Source: Actinopolymorpha alba DSM 45243
GTDB lineage: Bacteria; Actinomycetota; Actinomycetes; Propionibacteriales; Actinopolymorphaceae
Direction: 5' to 3'
Assembly: GCF_000373925.1 (NCBI RefSeq)
Contig: NZ_KB892790.1
Location: 436-64,435, forward strand
DNA: 64,000 nucleotides
This document shows positions 16,940-24,892 of this stretch, in pieces (the stretch's first letter is position 1; each line of letters begins with the position of its first letter). The notes under the pieces are model-generated. The model was not told the DNA's origin. It ran no database searches and saw only the letters and a list, made by a program, of their open reading frames with translations. The position numbers and the translations under genes were made by a program.

Positions 16940-19236
16940 TTAACACCGCCGTGTCCACCCGCGCCGCGGTCTTGTCTGAGCGCGCCTGGGCAGAAATCGT
17001 CGCCACTGCCATGGGGCTGGAAGAGCCCGCCGACATCGACCGGGTGCAGAATGTGCTCGCGGAGGCCGGCGTGACCGCCGGACGACCGCCGACTCAGGAG
17101 CATCACCTCAAGGTCAAGGGCATCTACTTCGCCGGCATCAAGGTTCTCCGGGGCTGCCCCTCCGAGGACGGCGGGGGCGAACCGGGCGCGGCCGACGATG
17201 CTGCCGACGCGCAGGTCACGACGGTCCCGTTCTCGTTCCTGCACACGTTCGGACCCGGATTCACCGCGTTCGCGACCGACGGCATCAATGACGCCGGCAA
17301 GTCCACCATTCTCGGTGTCCTGCTGTGGGCGATCCGCGGGTCTGCCCCGAACCCGACCCTTCAGGGCGACATCCGCGACAGCTGGCTGCGCGAAGCGGTC
17401 GTGACCCTCGACATCGATGGCACAACCATCCTCATCCACTGGCTCATCGACGACGGGCGTCCCGAAGGCGGCATCTACACCGTCGCAGGCGACGTCGACC
17501 TGGCCCAGCTGCGCGCCGCAGGCCTATGGACGGCGACGCAGGAATGGGAAGCTGCCAACCACCCGCCCGGGAACACCGACGACGCCGCGTCCATCAACGA
17601 GAGTGCGGTCATTTGGCCTGGCCAGGCGCTCGTCGACGACCTGCACGAGGCAGGTGGCGCGAGGATTCTTGCGAAGTTCGAGAACGACGGTGAGTTCGAG
17701 GAAGCCGTCGCCGGTGTGATGCTGCCTCGCATGGACCTCGAACCGGTCAAGGTGTGGCAGAAGCGTCCGGGTGCGGTCGATCAGCACGACGCGACCGTGG
17801 TCGAGCACGGCTGGAAGACCCTCGCACTTGCGCTGGCCATCACCGACCCGACCAGCGGTTCTGTTCTCGGGGAGCAGGTTTACGCGACCCAGCATCTGAT
17901 GTCCGTGTTCCTCGGCTCGACATGGTCGGTTCCGACTGTCACAGCGCGGTGGCAGCAGCGTCGAGCGGAGCAGATCGTGTCCGGTGCGCGCCGTCGGGTG
18001 GCCGAGGACCAGAAGGCCCGCCGGGAGAACCTGGATAAGCTCAATGACGAACTCGCCGAGGCCAAGGTTGCGCTCGATGCCCTCGGCAAGGTGCCTGCCT
18101 TCCTTGACGTGCTCGCCGTCACCGAGACCGCGTCGAACGACGCGTTAGCTGCGTCGGCGGCACAGCGGGCCTGGCTCGACGCGGCAGTCGAGTACGGCGA
18201 AGTGGAACGTGCACTCGACCGTGCCAAGCAGGACCTGCACGCGCTCGTTGAAGCGGCCGCGACGAAGAAGTTCTGGCACTCGCTGCGCCCATCGTGCTGC
18301 CCCCGGTGCGACAAGGTCATCGACAATCAGCAATGGGCGCGCGAGCAGGAGGGCCACTGCTCCCTGTGCGACGGCGAGTTCATCGAAGTAGCCATCGCGC
18401 CCGACGTGGACGAGCCGCCGGCCGTCGAGGATTCCGAGGTCGACGCCACTGAGGACAACGAGGACAACGAGGACAACGAGGACGAAATCGTTGCCGTCCG
18501 CGTCCAGGTCGCCGAGCTGGAGAAGCAACTCGCGACGGCCAGCGCCCTGGACGAGTCGACTAAAGCGACGTACGACCAGCTTCGCGAAGCCGCAGCAGCA
18601 TCCGCTGCCGTTCTTGCCCAGTACGACAAGGCGGCTGCGGCTGAACGCCGCCAGATGGAGGACCGGATCTCGGTCCTGATCGGTCGCATCGAGGAACGCG
18701 AAGCGATCGACGCCAGCGCCAGCGATCCGAATGTCGCGGAGCACGAGTTTGCCTGCAGCGTCTTCAAGGCCGCTGGCGAGTACGCCGTCAAACAGCGAGA
18801 CCTCGAACAACACAGGACCCTTAAGATCGTCTCTGAAGTCATCACCGACCTCGGCGCCAAGTTCGGTGTCCGCAACCTCATCAGTGCCAAGCTCGGCGCC
18901 AACGGCCACCTGCCGGTGATGAAGGGCGTCAAGACCGACAAGTTCAGCGATCTCGCACCCGGAGAACGCTTGCGACTGCGCATCGCGCTCATTGTCGGGC
19001 TCCTGCGAGCCGGCGATCAGACCGGAACCGGCCGCCACCCCGGCCTCCTTGTCGTTGATGACCTCACCACTCAGGAGATCAACCATGAGAACGCCGCCGC
19101 CATGACCCGTGAACTCGTCGCCATCCCGGGCCTACAGATCATCACCGCGTCCACCTACGCTTCCACCCTCGCCGAAGCAGCCGGCGACGCCGGGGATGTC
19201 GTGACACCACCTGAAGGCAGCGACGTGATGTTCTGA
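16936..19236 (+). CDS. Rad50/SMC-like ABC ATPase with CxxC zinc-hook motif
   Basis: 766 residues. Walker A is at 116-124 (GINDAGKST) after a strand FSFLHTFGPGFTAF. A helical arm follows (about 335-450), with a Cys-rich apex C455-x2-C458...C475-x2-C478, as in zinc hooks or zinc ribbons of Rad50-like proteins. An acidic repeat comes next (TEDNEDNEDNEDE, residues 505-517, from a 9-bp DNA repeat), then the return coiled coil (520-640). The C-terminal lobe has an ABC-signature-like LAPGERLR (673-680) and Walker B LLVVDDL (704-710). The enzyme presumably senses or clamps DNA using ATP and controls the nuclease encoded next. It is much shorter than true Rad50. The start overlaps the previous gene. 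Confidence 0.75.
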   Translation: MINTAVSTRAAVLSERAWAEIVATAMGLEEPADIDRVQNVLAEAGVTAGRPPTQEHHLKVKGIYFAGIKVLRGCPSEDGGGEPGAADDAADAQVTTVPFSFLHTFGPGFTAFATDGINDAGKSTILGVLLWAIRGSAPNPTLQGDIRDSWLREAVVTLDIDGTTILIHWLIDDGRPEGGIYTVAGDVDLAQLRAAGLWTATQEWEAANHPPGNTDDAASINESAVIWPGQALVDDLHEAGGARILAKFENDGEFEEAVAGVMLPRMDLEPVKVWQKRPGAVDQHDATVVEHGWKTLALALAITDPTSGSVLGEQVYATQHLMSVFLGSTWSVPTVTARWQQRRAEQIVSGARRRVAEDQKARRENLDKLNDELAEAKVALDALGKVPAFLDVLAVTETASNDALAASAAQRAWLDAAVEYGEVERALDRAKQDLHALVEAAATKKFWHSLRPSCCPRCDKVIDNQQWAREQEGHCSLCDGEFIEVAIAPDVDEPPAVEDSEVDATEDNEDNEDNEDEIVAVRVQVAELEKQLATASALDESTKATYDQLREAAAASAAVLAQYDKAAAAERRQMEDRISVLIGRIEEREAIDASASDPNVAEHEFACSVFKAAGEYAVKQRDLEQHRTLKIVSEVITDLGAKFGVRNLISAKLGANGHLPVMKGVKTDKFSDLAPGERLRLRIALIVGLLRAGDQTGTGRHPGLLVVDDLTTQEINHENAAAMTRELVAIPGLQIITASTYASTLAEAAGDAGDVVTPPEGSDVMF

Positions 19237-19270
19237 CGAGACCACGGCCCCACTCGAGGAGGCAGCGAAC

Positions 19271-21325
19271 ATGGACGACGCGCACGACCAGCCCGTTCCC
19301 TCCAGCCACGCTGAGACCCTCACCCTCATCCCCGGCTACGGCACAGCTGGCGAACTCCCTACCGTCGAGGGGGCGGGCGGGGAGACGACCGTGGTCACTA
19401 ACCCACCCCACGAACTAGAGCCCGACGTCCTGTACGAACGCGTCCTCGCCCTCTGTGCATCCTGGGCCGACCTGACCGACCGTGCCGGCGTGACCAATTG
19501 GCTCGAATCCGCGGTTCCACTGCTCGGGATCGAGGGCCTCATCGACTTCAACAACGTCGTCTTGACCTCCCCGGCCGCGCTCGGCGACCTCGCAGACGTC
19601 CTCGCGAAGATCTGGGAGGTCATCAGCGCCGACGACGGGTCCCGGGGCAACGTCGCGCTGGAAGGCTGGACTCGACTCGCGCTGGCCGGCTGGACCGAGA
19701 GCCTTCCCATCCGCGCGGCCCTCGGCAAACGAGCTGCACGCGCCGCCCAGGCCCACGCTCAAGCCGACGGATTCCTCGTCCGCAGCCTCGGCGCCGTTCT
19801 GGATCAGTGGCCCGACGCCGAATCCCGCAACTCGCTCGAACGCCTCGCCGTGATCGAGGAAGTCGAATGCAACGTCGCGTTCGAGCTCGGAATGGCCCTG
19901 CTCCGGCAAGCCGTCTCGGTTGACGACCTCGCCGATGCGGCTGGGGTCTTCGCCGCCGCCTACGACATGTTCAACCGCGCGAACCTCGAAGGAGAACGCC
20001 CAGACGCCGTCGCCTTCGGAACCGCATCATCGGCCGTCGGCGCCTTTCTGATCGGACAGCCCGTCGCGGAGGAGACCATCAGCAAGGTCCAAGGTGCAAT
20101 CACGGAGTGGTACAACGGCTATCTCGGACTTGTCCCCGAATGGCGGCAAGCACGCGCGCAGACCGCAGGGGCATGGGCCGCGCTCCTCACCGACCTCGGC
20201 AAGCTCAGCGACCTCGACCGCCCCTGGCTCGACGCAACCCGCCTCCTCGCCGATGTAGGCCACCTGTACAGCGCCCACAACTCCATGATCATGGTCGCCG
20301 ACCCGCGCAAGCTCCCGTCCCTGTTCGGTGACATCCTCCCGCTCCCCGTCGCTCCTGACGCCGACCGAGTCGACCACCCTGTCGGCATCCCGGTTGCGGT
20401 CAGTCCGCGCCTCGACGCAGCGCTCGTCCGCACCGCTGACAGTCTGGAGTTGGTCGACCGGTGGCTCGACGCGATGACGCAGCGCCTGCCCGACGACGTT
20501 GAAGAAGCCGCCGTCGATGCCATCAATCGGGCTCGTGAACGCATCAGGAGCGCTCCGCCCACGGGAAAAGCCGGCGCCTCGCGTGAGAGCCTCATCCCCG
20601 AGGAGATCCGCGAGGCACTCTCCGAACGACTCGACGAAGCCGAACTCGCACTCGTCGAGCACACCCTCGGGCCGCTGCTGACGCCAGCCGACGCGACCAT
20701 CGTCCGCGCCGGCATCACCGACGACCGCCCAGTGCCGCTCGCCGAAGAGCTCACCCTGGCCGGCATAACGGCCCAGCTTTCCGCATTGCTCCCGGACGAG
20801 TTCGACATCTGGGGGCCACGAGTCACCCAGGTCCTGCGAGCAGTCATCCGTGTCGTCACGATCGCCATCGATCGCGAACAGGGCGGCGCACGCAACCTCC
20901 CGTGGCATCGCGACCCTGACGAACGGAAGCCGCCGGAGGCCGAGCTCGCCGACTACCTCGCCCTCGGCATCCAGCTCGCCACCGGAAACCGCTGCCACGT
21001 CGAAGTACACAACACCGGCGGTGGCCGCGCCGATGTCCTCATCCCCATAGGCACCGAACAGTTCGTTATCGAGGTCAAGCGCATAACCGCCAAGCGAACC
21101 AACGACGCCCTCACCACCGAGTACGGGCCCCAAGCCACCGAGTACACCAAGACCGGCGCCCCGTTCGCCTTCCTCGCCGTGCTCGACCTAACCCGGCACG
21201 CCAGCCGCCTCGACCTGGCTGACTCGTTCTGGGTCGACGAGTGGCACGACGACTCCGGCCGTACGCGGGCCCTTACCGGCCTGCGCGTCCTCGGCAAGGT
21301 CGACCCGCCCTCAAGCAAGTCGTAG
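19271..21325 (+). CDS. large effector protein with C-terminal PD-(D/E)XK nuclease-like domain
   Basis: 684 residues from ATG 19271, behind GAGGAGG and 34 bases after the ATPase stop. The long N-terminal region (1-540) is helical, with no recognised domain. The C-terminus has the restriction-endonuclease-fold pattern: a leading helix with Glu (PPEAELADYLALGIQL), then GRADVLIP with Asp588, 12 residues, and IEVKRI with Glu601 and Lys603, then a helix. This D...ExK arrangement and the beta-rich context fit a metal-dependent DNA nuclease effector, as seen at the end of many bacterial defence operons. It is likely regulated by the ATPase upstream. The target and trigger are unknown. Confidence 0.7.
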   Translation: MDDAHDQPVPSSHAETLTLIPGYGTAGELPTVEGAGGETTVVTNPPHELEPDVLYERVLALCASWADLTDRAGVTNWLESAVPLLGIEGLIDFNNVVLTSPAALGDLADVLAKIWEVISADDGSRGNVALEGWTRLALAGWTESLPIRAALGKRAARAAQAHAQADGFLVRSLGAVLDQWPDAESRNSLERLAVIEEVECNVAFELGMALLRQAVSVDDLADAAGVFAAAYDMFNRANLEGERPDAVAFGTASSAVGAFLIGQPVAEETISKVQGAITEWYNGYLGLVPEWRQARAQTAGAWAALLTDLGKLSDLDRPWLDATRLLADVGHLYSAHNSMIMVADPRKLPSLFGDILPLPVAPDADRVDHPVGIPVAVSPRLDAALVRTADSLELVDRWLDAMTQRLPDDVEEAAVDAINRARERIRSAPPTGKAGASRESLIPEEIREALSERLDEAELALVEHTLGPLLTPADATIVRAGITDDRPVPLAEELTLAGITAQLSALLPDEFDIWGPRVTQVLRAVIRVVTIAIDREQGGARNLPWHRDPDERKPPEAELADYLALGIQLATGNRCHVEVHNTGGGRADVLIPIGTEQFVIEVKRITAKRTNDALTTEYGPQATEYTKTGAPFAFLAVLDLTRHASRLDLADSFWVDEWHDDSGRTRALTGLRVLGKVDPPSSKS

Positions 21326-22123
21326 ATCCAAGACCTCGAGAGATCGTGCTTCGCGTGCAGCCGCGCGGGCATGGCTGAAGTGCGAGTGGGAAGGAGTTCC
21401 CCGGTTCTGGTCGAGGTTGAGCGGGAGGTCACACCCCTAGATCAGTACAGCCTCGGCCCTCCATGGTTCGGGGCACTCTACCCAGCACACACGTGCGTGT
21501 GCACCCATCCAGGCCGACAGCTCGGCCTCGCCCCGTAGCCCGAAGGTCATGCGCTTGCCACTCCCCACGCGCCGCAGCTCAAGGCCGAGGAGACAGCCGA
21601 GTGTCAACCTTAGAGTGGATCCCTCGGCGTCGCCACTCCACCGCAGAACACAGTCTGGCTGGAGGTTCGAACTCAGCGATGTAGGCCGCGGACTCGCCGA
21701 TCACATTGTTCGTCATCTTCGGAGGGACGGGCACTGGCGAGGATGACGTCACCGAACTCTCCGATCTCGTAGCCGTCGACCAACCGCCCATACCTACCCT
21801 GCCCGCCCGCGCCCTCATCATTAACTGGACACATATTCGACGTGCAGGCGTTCGGTGGCGCCAGCGGGCCGTCGATGAGGGCGGCGAAGGTGGTTCGCTG
21901 GCGGCGTGCTGTCGATCCTCGTGGCGGTGCCGGCGAAGGCGGTGTAGGTGGTCTCGGCGACCTCGACCCCAGAGGCTGTTGAGCATGGTGAGTGATTACG
22001 GTGCGCGTTGGGTATCGATGTTGAGTCGTCGGGTGGCTTCGCGGTGTGATCGCTCCAGCGGCAGACTTTCGCCGGCGAGTCGGGTGGCCATCAGGTGGAT
22101 CATCGCCGTCGGCGCGGTGGTGA
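21326..22123. other. intergenic stretch with decayed mobile-element DNA
   Basis: No convincing intact gene. On the minus strand, 21996-22110 reads MIHLMATRLAGESLPLERSH and ends RRLNIDTQRAP, resembling the tail of a transposase or similar protein, but it has no start. The rest (21331-21990) shows only shadow frames. Confidence 0.35.
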
Positions 22124-22347
22124 CGATCCCGCCCGGTATGCACCCGTCGACTGATCCGGTGCGGGTCGTTCGGGCATGGCTGGACGCGCTCGCCGCGCAG
22201 GGCGTCATGGACGGGCCGCTACTGCGCAGGGTGAACCGGTCGGGGCGCCTGCAACCTGGTGGTATGTCCCCGGCCGCGGTCAACCAACGTATCCGCACCC
22301 TCGCCCGCGCTGCTGGGCTCCCCGACGCCGGTCATCACCGCCAGTAG
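22124..22347 (+). pseudogene. tyrosine-recombinase (phage integrase) fragment
   Basis: The plus-strand reading TDPVRVVRAWLDALAAQGV... LLRRVNRSGRLQ... SPAAVNQRIRTLARAAGLPDA is the segment just before the HxLR box of actinobacterial tyrosine recombinases. It stops at HHRQ, before the catalytic His-x-x-Arg and Tyr. Upstream sequence in this frame is not integrase. It is a remnant, and may mark a former integration end of a mobile element next to the TcmP pair. Confidence 0.55.
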
Positions 22348-22366
22348 AAGTCCCTGTGAAGGCAGG

Positions 22367-22633
22367 TCAGCCGTGCTGTCTGCTGAACTCGAGACCAGCA
22401 CACATTGCTGCCTCGACCGTCGGCTGGCCAACACCGGTCGCCGCGGAGATCGCTTTCGCCAAATCGTCGACGCGTTCTATGACATAGCGCGGCGGCGTGA
22501 TCCAGACGTCGGGACCGTCATCGTCGGAGTTGCCGTTGCGGGTCAGTTGCGCGTACCAGATGCCGTTGTCGCGCCCCCACGTGCTGAGGTTGTCCCATCC
22601 GTCGAGGAACAGCGGATAGATAGAGTCGCTCAT
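22367..22633 (-). CDS. hypothetical protein (88 aa)
   Basis: ATG 22633 follows GAAGGGGACAG. The product starts MSDSIYPLFLDGWDNLSTWG, has WYAQLTRNGN and an acidic DDDGPDVWITPPRYVIE segment, and ends GLEFSRQHG. The Trp/Asp-rich N-terminus and helical C-terminus look like a small globular cytosolic protein. I do not recognise a family. It is divergent from tcmP, with 270 bases between the two starts. Confidence 0.5.
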   Translation of the reverse strand: MSDSIYPLFLDGWDNLSTWGRDNGIWYAQLTRNGNSDDDGPDVWITPPRYVIERVDDLAKAISAATGVGQPTVEAAMCAGLEFSRQHG

Positions 22634-22907
22634 CGGAATCTGTCCCCTTCCCAGTGGCCACCGGCCGTCAACCCGCATGCCAGGTCCTTCCAGCGTGCCA
22701 GCAATCGCCGACACGTTCCTGCCGTCCGTCGCGGCGTGGTTAGTGGCTTGCTTCAGCCTTTCCAGCTTGATCGCGCGGCGGTTTCGCTGAGCAACCCGCA
22801 AGCGTCCGGACTCACAGGCCGTGTGATCTGCGAGTTAGATCGTTGAACCGTGCGGTTACTGCTCGTACGCTTCGAGCTACATGGCGACCTGCGGGGAGGG
22901 GTCAACG

Positions 22908-24014
22908 GTGGCCAGCGATGCCGATCCGTCGAAGTGGAACTGCCCGGCCCACACCAAGGCTAAGCACGAAATGCTGCGCCGTTATCTCGATGGTTGGTAT
23001 CCGATCCTGTCCAAGTGGAACGGTCGAATCCTGTTCCTGGACGGGTTTGCTGGGCGCGGCCGCTACAACGATGGCTCGGAGGGCTCGCCGTTGATCGCCC
23101 TGCGGCGGCTGGTAGAGCACAGGTTCTTCCCGCAGATGGCGCACCGGGAGTTTCTGTTCTACTTCGTCGAAGCGAATCGCGACAACGCAGCAGCGCTTCA
23201 GCATGAGATCAACCAGCTGAAGGTCGAGCTTGCTCCGTGGCCGGCCACGGTCAAGGCCCACGTGCTGAACGAGAAGTTCGATGTGACCGCTAACGCGATC
23301 ATCTCGCGTCTCCGCGAGCAGAAGCAGACCCTGGCGCCGACGTTCGCGTTCGTGGATCCCTTCGGTTACAGCGGGATGCCTTTGGAGCTGCTCGCCGGCC
23401 TGCTCGACTATCCACGTTCCGAGGTGTTTGTCAACTTTATGGTCGGCCACGTCATGCGCTTCATCGAGCGTGACGGCCAGGAGGCCGCGATGCGCGGCCT
23501 GTTCGGCATGGATGTGCGGGACGTCCTCGACGGTTGGGACGGGCGGCGAGATCGGGTAGAGCATCTCCGCTCGGTGTATGGGCGGCAGCTTCAGACCCGG
23601 GCAGGGTTTGACCATGTGCAGTCTTTCGCGATGATCAACGCGACTGGAAACGTTGGGTACTACCTATTCCATGGCACCAGGCACCGCGTCGGTGTGCAGC
23701 GCATGAAGGCCGCGATGTGGGCGGTCGATCCTGGCGGCGGGTTCACCTTCTCGGACCGGCTCGCCGGCGAAGATGTGCTTTTCGCACTGGAACCTGATCT
23801 TTCGCCTCTGCGCCAGGAATTACTCAGGTATTACGCCGGCCAGAAGAGGATCGCGGTGGAGGATATCGAGTGGTACACACTGCTGCATACGCCATACCGT
23901 GAGACCCACGTACGTCCCGTTCTTCGGCAACTGGAGAGCGACGGTTGCATCGTGGTGAACCGACCACCAGGAAAGAGACAATTTGCTGACGGGGTGACTA
24001 TCAGTTTTCCGTAG
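22908..24014 (+). CDS. tcmP: three-Cys-motif partner protein TcmP
   Basis: 369 residues from GTG 22908, which follows GGGGAGGGG at good spacing; ATG 22881 would add 9 residues. The N-terminus has the family hallmark W..PAHTKAKHEMLRRYLDGWYPIL, followed by a methyltransferase-like glycine loop ILFLDGFAGRGRY and a FAFVDPFGYSGMPLELL motif in a Rossmann-like fold. TcmP is known as the standard neighbour of DUF5131/three-Cys-motif proteins; its biochemistry is unsettled. Its 3' end overlaps the convergent DUF5131 gene by 14 bases. The pair sits in a mobile region and may act in nucleic-acid modification or defence (inference). Confidence 0.8.
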   Translation: MASDADPSKWNCPAHTKAKHEMLRRYLDGWYPILSKWNGRILFLDGFAGRGRYNDGSEGSPLIALRRLVEHRFFPQMAHREFLFYFVEANRDNAAALQHEINQLKVELAPWPATVKAHVLNEKFDVTANAIISRLREQKQTLAPTFAFVDPFGYSGMPLELLAGLLDYPRSEVFVNFMVGHVMRFIERDGQEAAMRGLFGMDVRDVLDGWDGRRDRVEHLRSVYGRQLQTRAGFDHVQSFAMINATGNVGYYLFHGTRHRVGVQRMKAAMWAVDPGGGFTFSDRLAGEDVLFALEPDLSPLRQELLRYYAGQKRIAVEDIEWYTLLHTPYRETHVRPVLRQLESDGCIVVNRPPGKRQFADGVTISFP

Positions 24015-24750
24015 CGAAGACGGGCATTTCGTCCCAGGTACGGTCGTCTAGTTGGCGGCCTCCGGCCTTCGGTGTGCGGCCACCCCATTGTTTGAAGAAG
24101 AATGGGACCTTCTCGGTTGCGCATTGGTCACGAAGCTGCTGAACCCAGGCCGCCTGCATAGGCCGGGCACCTCGTCCACTTTCCCCGCCCGCGATAACCC
24201 AGTCGATACCTTTCAGCGATAGACCATCGAGCGGTCCCAGGAGTGGCTCACAGGATAGGAACCGTACGGCGGCCGGCACGATGCGGAGGTCATCGACGCG
24301 ATGTAGCACCTCGGCATCCTCAACTGAGACGCCCATCCACACGTTTTCTGGCCAGCGGAGACCAGGCGCGAGCCTTCGAAGGCGACGAGCCCGCTTGGTT
24401 AGGACCTGATAGGTGTGCTGAGGCGTGGCCGCCATGACCTCAAACACCTGCGCCACGAACGACCGTGGCACTTGCGCGTGGAACAGATCGCTCATCGAGT
24501 TCACGAACACCAGCCGTGGCCGCCGCCATTTGTATGGCAGCCGCAGCGCGTCGGGATGGCAGGTAACACCGAAGCCGGGACCGCTCGTACGCGGGTCGCC
24601 ATCGCGCTGATAGCGCGGCTGACCCATCGCCTTCAGCCGACGAGCCAACGTCATCGCGTAGCAGTTGTCGCAGCCGCGCGAGACGCGGTCGCACCCAGTC
24701 GTCGGGTTCCAGGTGGCCTGCGTCCACTCGATCGCCGTTCGGTCGCCCAT
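24001..24750 (-). CDS. DUF5131 (phage Gp37/Gp68-like) three-Cys-motif protein
   Basis: 249 residues from ATG 24750 (GGAAGGAG nine bases upstream). The motif IEWTQATWNPTTGCDRVSRG is followed by CDNCYA, giving C-x6-C-x2-C, which resembles a radical-SAM cluster site. RPRLVFVNSMSDLFHAQVP and VLTKRARRLRRL, then WMGVSVED and the GESGRGARPM segment, are all diagnostic of the family. The C-terminus ends FFFKQWGGRTPKAGGRQLDD. It is the expected partner of TcmP and is convergent with it. The activity is not established; iron-sulphur chemistry on a nucleic acid is a reasonable guess. Confidence 0.85.
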   Translation of the reverse strand: MGDRTAIEWTQATWNPTTGCDRVSRGCDNCYAMTLARRLKAMGQPRYQRDGDPRTSGPGFGVTCHPDALRLPYKWRRPRLVFVNSMSDLFHAQVPRSFVAQVFEVMAATPQHTYQVLTKRARRLRRLAPGLRWPENVWMGVSVEDAEVLHRVDDLRIVPAAVRFLSCEPLLGPLDGLSLKGIDWVIAGGESGRGARPMQAAWVQQLRDQCATEKVPFFFKQWGGRTPKAGGRQLDDRTWDEMPVFATEN

Positions 24751-24892
24751 CGATGGAGCTCCTTCCTTCTCGAAATCTACTCCAGTCATTCGAACTTGTG
24801 TTCATCCCGTGCCGTCAGCGAGCCAGAGACTTCCTCCTGTTCGGCTTGTCGCATGCCACCTGCACAGCTTTGGGCGTGGAGCGGCTGAGTCG

